Shown: piece after piece, positions 12,001-14,667 of the stretch | Layout of the letters: the number at the start of each line of letters is the position of its first letter | Numbering within the stretch: the first letter of the stretch is position 1 | Assembly: GCA_949093475.1 (NCBI GenBank) | Contig: CARXAY010000009.1 | Location: 1-15,376 of the forward strand | Source: an uncultured Oscillospiraceae bacterium | GTDB lineage: Bacteria > Bacillota > Clostridia > Oscillospirales > Oscillospiraceae | DNA length: 15,376 nt | Direction of reading: 5' to 3' | Notes under the pieces: generated by a model | The model's input: only the letters and a program-made list of their open reading frames with translations | Told to the model about the DNA's origin: nothing | The model's database searches: none | Made by a program: the position numbers and the translations under genes

Positions 12001-13819
12001 TGGCCTTGGGCACAGACACGGCAAAGTGAACCGTATACACCACGCTGCCGCTGGCGTCGATGGCCGGCTCAACCGCCGCGGTCTGCACCACGGTATCCTG
12101 CCCGTACAGGTTCTCCTCGTCCTTGGTGAGCTTCCACTCAAAGTTGGTGAAGCTGCTGGTCACCCCGCCGGGCTGAGTGATGATCTCCTGATTGCCGCCG
12201 GTGGAAGAGCCGCCGCCCAGCTGGGCGAGGATCTCCTCCAGCGTCATGCCGCTTCCGTTGTTGCCGCTCTGGGCCGCGTCGTTCTCCTGCCCGCCGGAAA
12301 CAGCCGAATCGCCAGCCTGATCCTTGTCAGTCTGGCTGCCGTTATCGGTATTCTCCGCCTTCTTGTCGTCCCCGGCGGTCTTGTCATCCTCGTTGCCCGC
12401 CGTCTCGTCGTTTCCGGCGGTCTTGTCGTCCTCCCCGGAGGTCGCGGTGGTCTCCGGCGCGGTGGACGCGTCCTTCTTTTCCTCGTCACCGGGCAGCGCC
12501 GCCAGCTCCCCGCCGTCCTCCGGCGCCTCCAGAGGAACAGCGTCCTCCTCCAGCGGAGGCTCGACCTGTTCGTCCAGCACCGGGTCAGGCTCGGGGGTCG
12601 CATCATTGAGATCCAGCGGCATCCCGCCGGTCAGCGCGACATCCACGCCGCCGTCGGAAGCGGGCTCGCCGGTCTCTTCGCCGTCGGCCGGTTCTAATGC
12701 AGCGTCGCTCTTATTGTCGGAGGCGGTCTCGTTGCCGGCGTCCGTCTTGTCCGCCCCGTCCGTCTCTACCTTATTATTAATAGTATCGTCGGTGGGGGTG
12801 GTAATGAGGGAGAAGCCGGTGTCCTGAACCTGACTGCCGTTGCTGCTCTGCTGGCCGTTGAGCAGAGCGTCCAGATCCACATCGGTAATGTTGGACGTGC
12901 CGCCGCCGGGGGTCAGGCCCTCAGCCTTCAGCCGCTCGTCAAAGTAGCTCAGGTCATAGCCCTGCGTGTTCTCCTGCGTCAGTCCGCCGGACTTATACTG
13001 CTCATAAAGGAACTCCCGGATGGCTTCCGGCTCTTCCATGGGATTCTTGTTGGTGGTCGTGCTGGTGTTGGAGTTGGTGGAATTCAGGAGATCCTGAATG
13101 TTGCTGTCGTTGGGGTCGATGGAGGTCACGCCGCTGTTGCCGCCCTGATTGCCGCTGGGGCGCACGGCGGCCACGGTCTCGGTGGGGCCGACCCATGTGA
13201 TGTCCACGTCACAGTTGATGCTGGGGGCCATAGTCTCGCTGGCGTCGCGGACGCTGTAGTCCACCACGTCGATCTGAATGTAGTCCTTATAATCGTATCC
13301 GTCAAAAATGGTGCTCCAGACGAACTGCTCGGTGATCTTCAGCTTGCCGATGGCCTGACCGCGATAGCTGCGGCGGGTGTCCTCGTCCATCTGGGCGATG
13401 CCCTCCCGCAGGTCGTCGGTCAGATACTCGCACTTATCCAGATCCACATCCACCGGGAAGAAGGACGCGAACTCCTCCAGCGAGGTCAGCGTGCCCAGAT
13501 AGCGCACGTCGGTCACCGTGGCCCGCACCCGCACCGTGGTCTGCTCCGGAGTGAAGCCCACCGAATACCGGTCAAGGATCAGCGGCGTCTGGTATTTCGC
13601 CTCGTCCCCTGTGTTTTCCGTGTTCTCGTCAGGGTTCGTGTTGGGGTCGGTCGCAGGGGTCTTGTTCGGGTCTTCCTCGGTCACATGGTTTTGCTCCCCG
13701 GACGTGCTAACGCCCGCAGCCATCGCCGTGGCCGCGGTAGAAAGGAGCATTGAGGCAGTCAGGACGCCCGCGATGATCCGCGTGCCCAACAGCTTCAGTT
13801 TGCTTATGTTCGCGTCCAT
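1..13819 (-). CDS. Giant secreted RCC1-repeat protein with four predicted seven-bladed propellers (3' end beyond window)
   Basis: One frame stays open from the ATG at 13819-13817 to the left edge: 4606 full codons and no stop, so the C-terminus is missing. Order by residue: signal peptide 1-35; unrecognised domain about 75-210; acidic linkers about 349-540 and 620-680; Ig-like (Big_2-type) segment about 745-796; propeller A about 819-1327; linker domain; propeller B about 1542-2052; a long beta-type region; propeller C about 3089-3827; short module; propeller D about 3979-4497. Each RCC1 unit has an AGxxHxxAL strand followed by WGxNxxGQLG. Only eight cysteines are visible in the chain, as expected for an exported protein. 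Family knowledge: RCC1 repeats fold as seven-bladed propellers used for protein binding, and bacterial examples are often labelled ATS1/COG5184-like. A surface adhesion or binding role is inference; I see no enzymatic motif. The ATG is supported by a good ribosome site and the signal peptide directly after it. An annotation that requires a stop codon inside the window would miss this gene. Confidence 0.95.
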   Translation of the reverse strand, partial: MDANISKLKLLGTRIIAGVLTASMLLSTAATAMAAGVSTSGEQNHVTEEDPNKTPATDPNTNPDENTENTGDEAKYQTPLILDRYSVGFTPEQTTVRVRATVTDVRYLGTLTSLEEFASFFPVDVDLDKCEYLTDDLREGIAQMDEDTRRSYRGQAIGKLKITEQFVWSTIFDGYDYKDYIQIDVVDYSVRDASETMAPSINCDVDITWVGPTETVAAVRPSGNQGGNSGVTSIDPNDSNIQDLLNSTNSNTSTTTNKNPMEEPEAIREFLYEQYKSGGLTQENTQGYDLSYFDERLKAEGLTPGGGTSNITDVDLDALLNGQQSSNGSQVQDTGFSLITTPTDDTINNKVETDGADKTDAGNETASDNKSDAALEPADGEETGEPASDGGVDVALTGGMPLDLNDATPEPDPVLDEQVEPPLEEDAVPLEAPEDGGELAALPGDEEKKDASTAPETTATSGEDDKTAGNDETAGNEDDKTAGDDKKAENTDNGSQTDKDQAGDSAVSGGQENDAAQSGNNGSGMTLEEILAQLGGGSSTGGNQEIITQPGGVTSSFTNFEWKLTKDEENLYGQDTVVQTAAVEPAIDASGSVVYTVHFAVSVPKANLYTYGDAYFFGTATVPDLPDDGKDDVDDPKKDDDNDGEQKEDPADKQDEEKPDGETPADDPNTKNDDNSQSAYASVKDTDPTDSELAAYFNLCNQGPAGKVYHIRAFLGAQGQATSYDVSSYLQTALDDANWDGNTGTVLYSVLDPRVAEISESGIVSAKREGRTAVYAMGYDAFDTKVYAVLQLEVHGRFTLSSGEAITGNAGDGYSAKMAVPMVSAGNLHSLALKADGSVWGWGSASNTNALGSANGGVLRSPAPIYLRSSNGIYTPLTGVVMVSAGLNFSLALTANGNVYAWGSNTRGQTGTGDISARETVQDPTLVRGPVVAEGQPADPNTDENGYLCNIVAIEAGGNHALALAADGTVYAWGDGSYGQLGVKAEDLMYSEAGKFYYSGYPVVVKDGADDPLTGIVSIAAGGSISVALSVAGKVYTWGDNRRGQLGQNHKPSDGKDNEWFQQSTAGEVTAYTVRKDKDWELQSSGFGGVVAVNAGGAASNDEHGYGHMMAITANLNMVDGVRTDTTTVFGWGQNDRGQVGDNSPQPESKDEENTYAILPTEVVYRDANEYDIRTVSVSAGVDHTLSVVRERPKGSDDSRDDIYYTYGWGYDTRGQLGQSSDSGQVSSDGSGVNTSSQKRTPTKMLAENFTRDENGNITSGDLKYVTSSVGVSAGDNFSILWDEAGEVFGTGYNFVYQLGAAPTLRTMVNSKGDPMADNDSVAVPIRVGYGVSQNLIYDKVWVFTTMTDEDTGETTTQLTARYAVQPETVPVQGEDGDADIAPNVASIPVSKLTQMDPTGDDENLMELNDDQFNALKAVSLQYSITLTDQQYAVVFKDGMKRYYSVGFNISERDRAVPSAKDSEMIYGYTHTEEIPNLDITDTKDHQEPWEKLSRNNAVLEPTDLKDVFTIVGIVEDAADVDINGVYAGKLKVIIEDANNFATPMVRTGENFTVALKSDGTVWAWGDNSYGQLGTGKSFEELPYAPYPMRVTGLGTRESKPVMSRLTLIKEISAGFNHALARTADGSVYAWGDNSRGQLGQNEDVYTTYEVHGDTIQVEVDKTAVEKLKDTWSCYPIQVTAGASGDESGSNYLMGATSIAAGGYHSMAAVSDTGWVYTWGDNSKAQLGTGYKVSAIGDIRTYPDRVVRDVNGTTPETKYLTAATEVAGGGWHSLAIGPFPYANVGGTSGSDSTYVAAWGDNTYGQLGIGPHEIDEDGTRYGVAVDYMRQYSNTGEGAGILVDSVIQIGAGFYHTAVLTEGDTTRGTGGRVMLSGDYRYGQLGHAASADQTGLGFVQYATALVDDNGVDITDAVGVAAGQYHTAILRGKRAVLPDPTILGPIIESTIYTFGTNTDGQIAIPATDANGYYQTQTIDQNYQVVTKPGNVGGVVTSLVAGGKHTVALTDRGEVFAWGKNESGQLGEMSLVDRDGTSQSGFDDAYIPVVSGVVNYGGSRTFPVRMETHQNGVLWNRVPDAAYNDCDYKLVQNTPMKREYELKRTVEGADYVNADGVAIPYYTHYDAADVIGGSYNIWSKEKKEGAVWKDTGAEVKVGKGVDFTKKPAVIDFFTITFGLAETGGNSSTSSTLTGEYTVGGETSVVHSGDSVWGGGKLMLHVTGHGGYVSDYNYEWAVNPAATVYTTERKNRWVAYDGKWTDDDGVEHTGGYTDGTSFKEELTQAEAATVDGYFTVESLDDQVDVQCTVEHPRLFDVTLRVDLDHASWNDSDRKLFLKSSYKTVMLEKQEGKNTYTAKDVPEGTYKVWEYVDGAFDADTGLLTHPELAFEGPKTITIKNGNKTDTLDYFTLNVAIVPVNGVAMAELSIHYAQLTQVDGEDRYGVYTGGVTGNATWKLINGDKVMADAPLIFTTATTALTSGVVGSRVRSTWRNSNGGTADIGLENIAYQYATTDGTTPLQIMKAVGETDLLVTMDGNVAGDENYMIPMAVRLTKNNVNWADATAQGYELYLESLRGRTSAVGAPQRVWASYKLTHRGDGLFDTSELGGTARGGIPRDDYMVYLRYPNGVKLPVMGTQFNLTYRGYVKDSLAGAVDPAETPLSVPVREISYRLMVANDDGTVMDNTLTQGHVQIISGFNGTINDTDAGIYNGKTSDGLIVAMPDEQSPYYNVTVLQTIDAAAKKSGDGEAKGKLVLPVNNTISVQIIGSHADEFSVRIQQSFEDSDNDMRIEGRGIVLGKPVTFSTDATISENIDDADNKPWDLATATDLAIRVVGKGESVITGGGSYSDATLSSLDELTAVDDTLLTGYNVVFTMQRPSFEAGAELMEETGGGSTTLPSGGVLDAEIIVPGRDLANWSGKDVKLPDLALGNYLELVSGDTVDIVGTSERYVPDYRLVYTEGREKYYRNVTPAEDSTVQPYIDIPDDLIVVGKDELGNDITEKNPERWEQVGVIEDEEGNEVPQYEDRWANAQLIITSSNPDVVYVKGYTLIAGEQNGTATVRIYNTLTHRSAMIVVHVLNTEDASGEGMEMEYAYKSTPMISLGENFSVALKADGTVWTWGDNTYGQLGINNQVETYSDAPMAVRTVTDSESGLAPMIRHVVAVAAGRRHAAALTREGTVYVWGDNTFGQFALDPADYALTNDEGKVTGYSSFSAVEADISGVLGKIVEIAAGDGFTVVRTERNTVWSWGRNDKGQLGVGYAGDVFGHDTVRGQHLNELTYRTSDYTAYPSIYDELCAKLGLSGMGSRFTREVMNTGHNERPEADPYYLDSYYLYAKYLYDLVGFVELQEDALRDPANIGNYYEDDSDNSKLIRPLGDYRGNEVATMDEFVLALQLYDAAIAYLKSAYDRMALDNPSYGEKYDHFVPLGDKKDGEPTFRTDWTLARPTYSGVKWSYEDYQTALEQYLEREKNGTLVTTGGEYGASLEDESGNKAMESEPTFNQFTWKPVQVMEGEAASKGYYLSEIMSISAGDGHVLALRSDGSLFGWGDNTYGQLGVGLDSTLIRSDNSKLGATFTYRVPVRVKVGAVNGDPANQVAGEMRGYLVNVMSISAGGNHSLALLSDGTVAAFGENTYGQIGNAEVDQVTYDIKDLVTEVPGVGGQPGIEGVDAYDLVGESILKRREAGAVRVKTASGADLQNVLAVAAGGQSSEAIVRDGTMLGEAGGVVYAWGSNMEGQLGLDERDDDDLEGARTAFVGHAVQVAQGESANSNQDYKFFTRAIAIAVGGKHMAAVRADGYVWNWGSNDRGQLGNGTRDDSFRAVQAGDGESKSLILDHYEHYDENDALLHTYNQLRPVGEENPNIVMMDEGDYLLLDMADILYSHRTGFNLLSDGENTSIADKLNLVDVGVTDPSIFAAENAGGTKVKVRNTGKLGLTSVYIDYEFSKGVEGDPQTSNMMVLPVWARHRQTYDPAEPADDHNVTVSASPMVAAGAKHAVALDSSGRVWVWGDNSKGQLGLDPEKVAYVDHPVQVTNFYQYSAVRPDNTDVQLALDGGPLTFTAVAAGKDFTYALDIDGYVWAWGNNYDSTGNTKLNQLGRGADSAYQGYQPMRVRMRVSRISTLGEEKVTKEYRYHDPILGGYVTDTYVERDRIIAIAAGESYGMALSMSGFVYSWGDNSNGQMGINDRNLTTSSYAKWVSKGRSPSQTNHMQEAVSIAAGSKTGGVLFSNGTFFTFGDNGYGQLGDSSDRNRYSAVKVQAGQGNTWADGAFTGNSGMNPNDKNDYNFNKGVAIAMGANHTVAIALNITMTTPDANGKDFVVTPGLYGWGNNAKEQLGIGLNHDTVQAFSTPMVMKNAAGEALIAGARQLSAGYSATLAQVENQTVKGNGSGFDPVQLLAFGDNSAGQLGNYNLTRGPIVSGSPVDYDNTVAREIAHELQVIDDNYHWMQKVMVTAVGGDFIVFARDTGTVFAAGSNALGQLGDYTDINSEYPVVVGRLSYESLIAWGTDHNTTPHDLTPQITLVGAEEAKFDLTKMAYLVDYGFNLLSHKPMEDIKDAQWEFTSLDESITAELSKDGTTVTFGPRDPANVKYGDTFIQIYEATTGRTLLLRVK
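330..1885 (-). repeat. RCC1 propeller D: seven repeats
   Basis: Seven units lie at about residues 3999, 4073, 4164, 4226, 4319, 4391 and 4458. The cores are VWVWGDNSKGQLG, VWAWGNNYDSTGNTKLNQLG (seven extra residues inside the core turn), VYSWGDNSNGQMG, FFTFGDNGYGQLG, LYGWGNNAKEQLG, LLAFGDNSAGQLG and VFAAGSNALGQLG. The first blade begins SPMVAAG. After the last core the chain leaves the repeat (VVVGRLSYESLIAWG) and enters a module that also follows propeller C. No further RCC1 core is visible up to the window edge. Confidence 0.88.
2340..4555 (-). repeat. RCC1 propeller C: seven repeats with a large insertion
   Basis: Seven units lie at about residues 3109, 3172, 3238, 3540, 3620, 3722 and 3793. 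The cores are VWTWGDNTYGQLG, VYVWGDNTFGQF, VWSWGRNDKGQLG, LFGWGDNTYGQLG, VAAFGENTYGQIG, VYAWGSNMEGQLG and VWNWGSNDRGQLG. Units three and four are separated by about 300 residues where 60-100 is normal here, so a domain appears to be inserted in the loop between these blades. The first blade starts with TPMISLGENF, like the starts of A, B and D. Confidence 0.87.
3330..4050 (-). other. Probable helical domain inserted between blades 3 and 4 of propeller C
   Basis: Residues about 3257-3497 differ in character from the rest of the protein. They are rich in Tyr, Leu, Ala, Asp and Glu and look alpha-helical. Examples are the Tyr-rich stretch PYYLDSYYLYAKYLYDL (about 3813-3865), then FVLALQLYDAAIAYLKSAYDRM and YEDYQTALEQYLEREKNG. 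I recognise no family. Being placed in a propeller loop, it would project from one propeller face, a position often used for partner binding; that role is inference. Confidence 0.6.
4560..7660 (-). other. Region of about 1000 residues between propellers B and C, probably multiple beta-sandwich domains
   Basis: Residues about 2053-3087 contain no RCC1 cores. Alternating hydrophobic strands and Gly/Asp/Asn turns suggest several Ig-like or prealbumin-like beta domains. One part near 6700-6910 (FDVTLRVDLDH, then VPEGTYKVWEYVDG) resembles a Cna_B or carboxypeptidase-regulatory type fold, judged by eye only. Near the end, at 4600-4740, a Big_2-like segment (SSNPDVVYVKG, GTATVRIYN, MIVVHVLN) sits directly before propeller C. 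No catalytic motif was seen. The region may set the distance between the propeller pairs. Confidence 0.6.
7665..9195 (-). repeat. RCC1 propeller B: seven repeats
   Basis: Seven units lie at about residues 1565, 1626, 1714, 1794, 1870, 1946 and 2008. The cores are VWAWGDNSYGQLG, VYAWGDNSRGQLG, VYTWGDNSKAQLG, VAAWGDNTYGQLG, VMLSGDYRYGQLG, IYTFGTNTDGQI and VFAWGKNESGQLG. The first blade starts with TPMVRTGENF and is nearly the same as the first blade of propeller C. Blades five and six have lost the WG tryptophan but keep the strand before it (AGFYHTAVL, AGQYHTAIL), so I still count them. Confidence 0.88.
9830..11365 (-). repeat. RCC1 propeller A: seven repeats
   Basis: Seven RCC1 units occur at about residues 838, 899, 970, 1035, 1130, 1207 and 1287, taken at the WG core. 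The cores read VWGWGS, VYAWGSNTRGQTG, VYAWGDGSYGQLG, VYTWGDNRRGQLG, VFGWGQNDRGQVG, YGWGYDTRGQLG and the degenerate VFGTGYNFVYQLG. Spacing is about 60-95 residues, longer than the roughly 50 of eukaryotic RCC1, because loops between cores are enlarged. Seven units is exactly one closed RCC1 propeller. The first unit opens with PMVSAG, a start mark shared with the other three propellers. The last blade is the weakest in sequence. Confidence 0.88.
11434..11587 (-). other. Bacterial Ig-like (Big_2-type) segment before propeller A
   Basis: Residues about 745-796 show the usual Big_2 pattern. A strand with S..DP.VA.IS is followed by G.VSAK..G.TAVYA and a final strand with V.AVLQLEV. Big_2 domains are common in bacterial surface proteins and usually act as spacers or weak adhesion domains. 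Propeller A begins about 24 residues later. The family call rests on motif shape only. Confidence 0.65.
11775..11960 (-). other. Second acidic Asp/Glu/Lys linker in the giant protein
   Basis: Residues about 620-682 are an extreme charged stretch with motifs such as DDGKDDVDDPKKDDD and DPADKQDEEKPDGE. It separates a beta-type segment (SGSVVYTVHFAVSVPKA, ending near 11960) from the next folded part, which leads into the Ig-like segment before propeller A. It is likely a flexible spacer. Confidence 0.7.
12195..12775 (-). other. Long acidic low-complexity linker in the giant protein
   Basis: Residues about 349-540 are dominated by Asp, Glu, Thr, Ala, Gly, Asn and Lys, with short iterations such as DDKTAG and DETAGNE. 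There are almost no aromatic residues. It is probably disordered and holds the repeat domains away from the N-terminal domain. Such acidic stretches are common spacers in secreted wall or surface proteins. Calcium binding is possible, but I see no defined EF-hand or RTX motif. Confidence 0.7.
13190..13600 (-). other. N-terminal domain of the giant protein, family not recognised
   Basis: This covers about residues 75-210, after the first acidic linker. It is a compact, mixed segment with alternating beta-like stretches (TTVRVRATVTDVRYLG, DYIQIDVVDYSV) and a short helical part (DDLREGIAQMDED). Two of the protein's eight visible cysteines are here (KCEYL and INCDV) and could form a disulfide; that is inference. 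I recognise no family motif. It precedes the repeats and may be a separate binding or folding domain. Confidence 0.45.
13715..13819 (-). other. Sec signal peptide of the giant RCC1 protein
   Basis: Residues 1-35 have a short polar N-region with lysines at 7 and 9 and an arginine at 14. A hydrophobic core of about 15 residues follows (IIAGVLTASMLL). The small-residue end ATAMAA gives a type I signal peptidase site after Ala34 or Ala35. There is no lipobox cysteine, so the mature N-terminus should be free. The residues after the site are polar, Thr/Pro/Asn/Asp-rich linker, which fits a secreted start. Export is well supported; whether the protein stays attached depends on the unseen C-terminus. 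Confidence 0.88.
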
Positions 13820-13824
13820 GACCC

Positions 13825-13834
13825 TCACCCCTTT
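13825..13834 (-). promoter_or_regulatory. Ribosome binding site of the giant RCC1 gene
   Basis: AAAGGGGTGA lies five bases before the ATG at 13819 and is one base short of the ideal AAGGAGGTGA. It supports this ATG as the start. The AT-rich stretch just upstream (TATATATATC, 13841-13850) should keep the site free of structure. Confidence 0.75.
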
Positions 13835-13866
13835 CTTTGCGATATATATAAAGGTATAAGTCCTGT

Positions 13867-13906
13867 GGTCAGACGCAGTTTTGGTCGTGGTTTTCCCGTC
13901 TGTACC
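13867..13906 (-). promoter_or_regulatory. Hairpin in the 5' leader of the giant gene
   Basis: On the minus strand GGTACAGACG (13906-13897) pairs with CGTCTGACC (13875-13867): nine base pairs with one bulged A and a loop of about 21 bases. There is no U-tract after it, so it is not a terminator. It fits no riboswitch class I know. It could stabilise the mRNA or be a chance fold. Confidence 0.4.
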
Positions 13907-13951
13907 CCTCAAATGGGCGCAATGACACCACGATGGCATTTTTACGGGAAT

Positions 13952-13980
13952 ATTATGGCACAACCTGCCGAAGAATGCAA
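13952..13980 (-). promoter_or_regulatory. Candidate sigma-A promoter of the giant RCC1 gene
   Basis: TTGCAT at 13980-13975 (four of six bases of TTGACA) and CATAAT at 13957-13952 (five of six of TATAAT) are separated by exactly 17 bases. Transcription would begin near 13945, giving a leader of about 125 bases. The promoter lies past the terminator of the upstream operon, so the giant gene is likely its own transcription unit. A weaker AT-rich box closer to the start (13843-13850) was considered less likely. Confidence 0.55.
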
Positions 13981-14010
13981 GCCTTTTTTGGGTTTTCCTC
14001 AAATTGTCCA

Positions 14011-14025
14011 TGTGGAACTGTGGAA
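14011..14025 (+). repeat. TGTGGAA heptamer pair, promoter-side
   Basis: Two exact TGTGGAA copies start at 14011 and 14019, eight bases apart. They lie about 30-50 bases upstream of the candidate -35 box of the giant gene. The first is followed by C and the second by GC, the same context as the pair at 14166. Possible operator; protein unknown. Confidence 0.5.
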
Positions 14026-14104
14026 GCTCCAAATCAATTGCCCCGATTTCCCGTGTTGCTCCCTATATGACGAGATATATTTTAGAAAAGTTCCCGCATT
14101 TTTC

Positions 14105-14141
14105 AAAAAAAGAGCGCCCTTTCCCGCAGGAAAGGACGCTC
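14105..14141 (-). terminator. Rho-independent terminator of the SGNH-DUF4358 operon
   Basis: On the minus strand a 13-pair stem, GAGCGTCCTTTCC with GGAAAGGGCGCTC, closes a four-base TGCG loop and is followed directly by seven T. The only imperfection is one G-U pair, which forms only in the minus-strand RNA and so supports that orientation. It lies about 60 bases after the stop of the DUF4358-like gene. Confidence 0.93.
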
Positions 14142-14165
14142 CCAAAAAACGCACATCCTCACATT

Positions 14166-14196
14166 TGTGGAACTCGCTTGTGGAAGCCGCGTGGAA
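14166..14196 (+). repeat. TGTGGAA heptamer cluster, terminator-side
   Basis: Two exact TGTGGAA copies start at 14166 and 14179, and a one-base variant CGTGGAA starts at 14190. They lie in the 3' untranslated part of the DUF4358-like gene, before its terminator. Read with the pair at 14011, this looks like a diverged copy of one element with five extra bases between the heptamers. Confidence 0.5.
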
Positions 14197-14202
14197 AACC
14201 GC

Positions 14203-14667
14203 TCAGCCCAGTGCGCTGTTCGCCGCTTCGTAGTCCGCCGCCACCAGAAAGAGCAAGGTCTTGCCCCGCCGCTCCACCACGGCCTTCTCCAACTTGGGCA
14301 TTTCCTTGGGACGGTAGTCCACGTTGGATTCGATCTGATACTCCAAATGCGCCTGAAGCAGCGGCTCTGCGTCCTTGGCCGCCTGCTCGTCGGTCATTTC
14401 AAACACCGCCACCTCTTCCGCGGTCAGCCCGGTGGAGCCAAAGCCCGCCGCGGCGGTCACCTTGCTCTCGTCCATCTCATAGAGGCGCAGAAGGATGTCC
14501 TCCTCCAGCCCCTCTAACTCCTCGGAAAACGCCCCCGCATCCATCAGGGCCTTGGGGGTGTCCTCGGGGTCAAATTCCTTCGTTTCCCTCTCTCCGCAGG
14601 CCGCTAAACTCACCGTCAGCAGCAGCGCCAAAACCGCCGCTCCGCCGCGTTTTATCAGGGTTTTCAT
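14203..14667 (-). CDS. DUF4358-like lipoprotein
   Basis: A 154-residue protein with a lipoprotein signal peptide: Lys2, Lys6 and Arg7, a hydrophobic core (AVLALLLTVSL), then the lipobox L21-A22-A23-C24. Cys24 would carry the lipid and anchor the protein outside the membrane. The C-terminal part (about residues 115-150), with DYRPKEMPKLEKAVVE and then GKTLLFLVAADYEAANSAL, matches my memory of DUF4358 proteins, small lipoproteins of Firmicutes with no known activity, often near SGNH/GDSL or MBOAT acyl-transfer genes. I chose the ATG at 14667, not one 17 codons earlier, because it places the signal peptide at the N-terminus, has a good ribosome site and gives an ATGA overlap with the gene before it. 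That overlap suggests translational coupling. The gene is the last of its operon. Confidence 0.87.
   Translation of the reverse strand: MKTLIKRGGAAVLALLLTVSLAACGERETKEFDPEDTPKALMDAGAFSEELEGLEEDILLRLYEMDESKVTAAAGFGSTGLTAEEVAVFEMTDEQAAKDAEPLLQAHLEYQIESNVDYRPKEMPKLEKAVVERRGKTLLFLVAADYEAANSALG

Larger units (their letters stand above)
13820..14202. other. Intergenic region between the operon end and the giant gene
   Basis: These 383 bases hold no gene I can support. They contain the terminator, the TGTGGAA clusters, the promoter, the leader hairpin and the ribosome site listed separately. They are visibly more AT-rich than the flanking genes. The octamer ATTTGAGG also occurs twice on the minus strand, near 14005-13998 and 13915-13908; I assign it no role. 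Confidence 0.8.

Noticed and set aside
13843..13872. Second promoter CTGACC with a TATATA box near the start codon
   Set aside because: Both boxes match poorly and the leader would be only about 18 bases; the 13952-13980 promoter is better.
14011..14196. TTCCACA repeats (minus strand) as DnaA boxes of an origin
   Set aside because: They lack the TTAT or TTTT start of a DnaA box, and no dnaA, dnaN or AT-rich unwinding region is nearby.
13865..14233. Plus-strand open frame of 122 codons in the intergenic region
   Set aside because: It starts with GTG, has no clear ribosome site, runs through the minus-strand terminator and into the DUF4358-like gene, and has no recognisable protein features.
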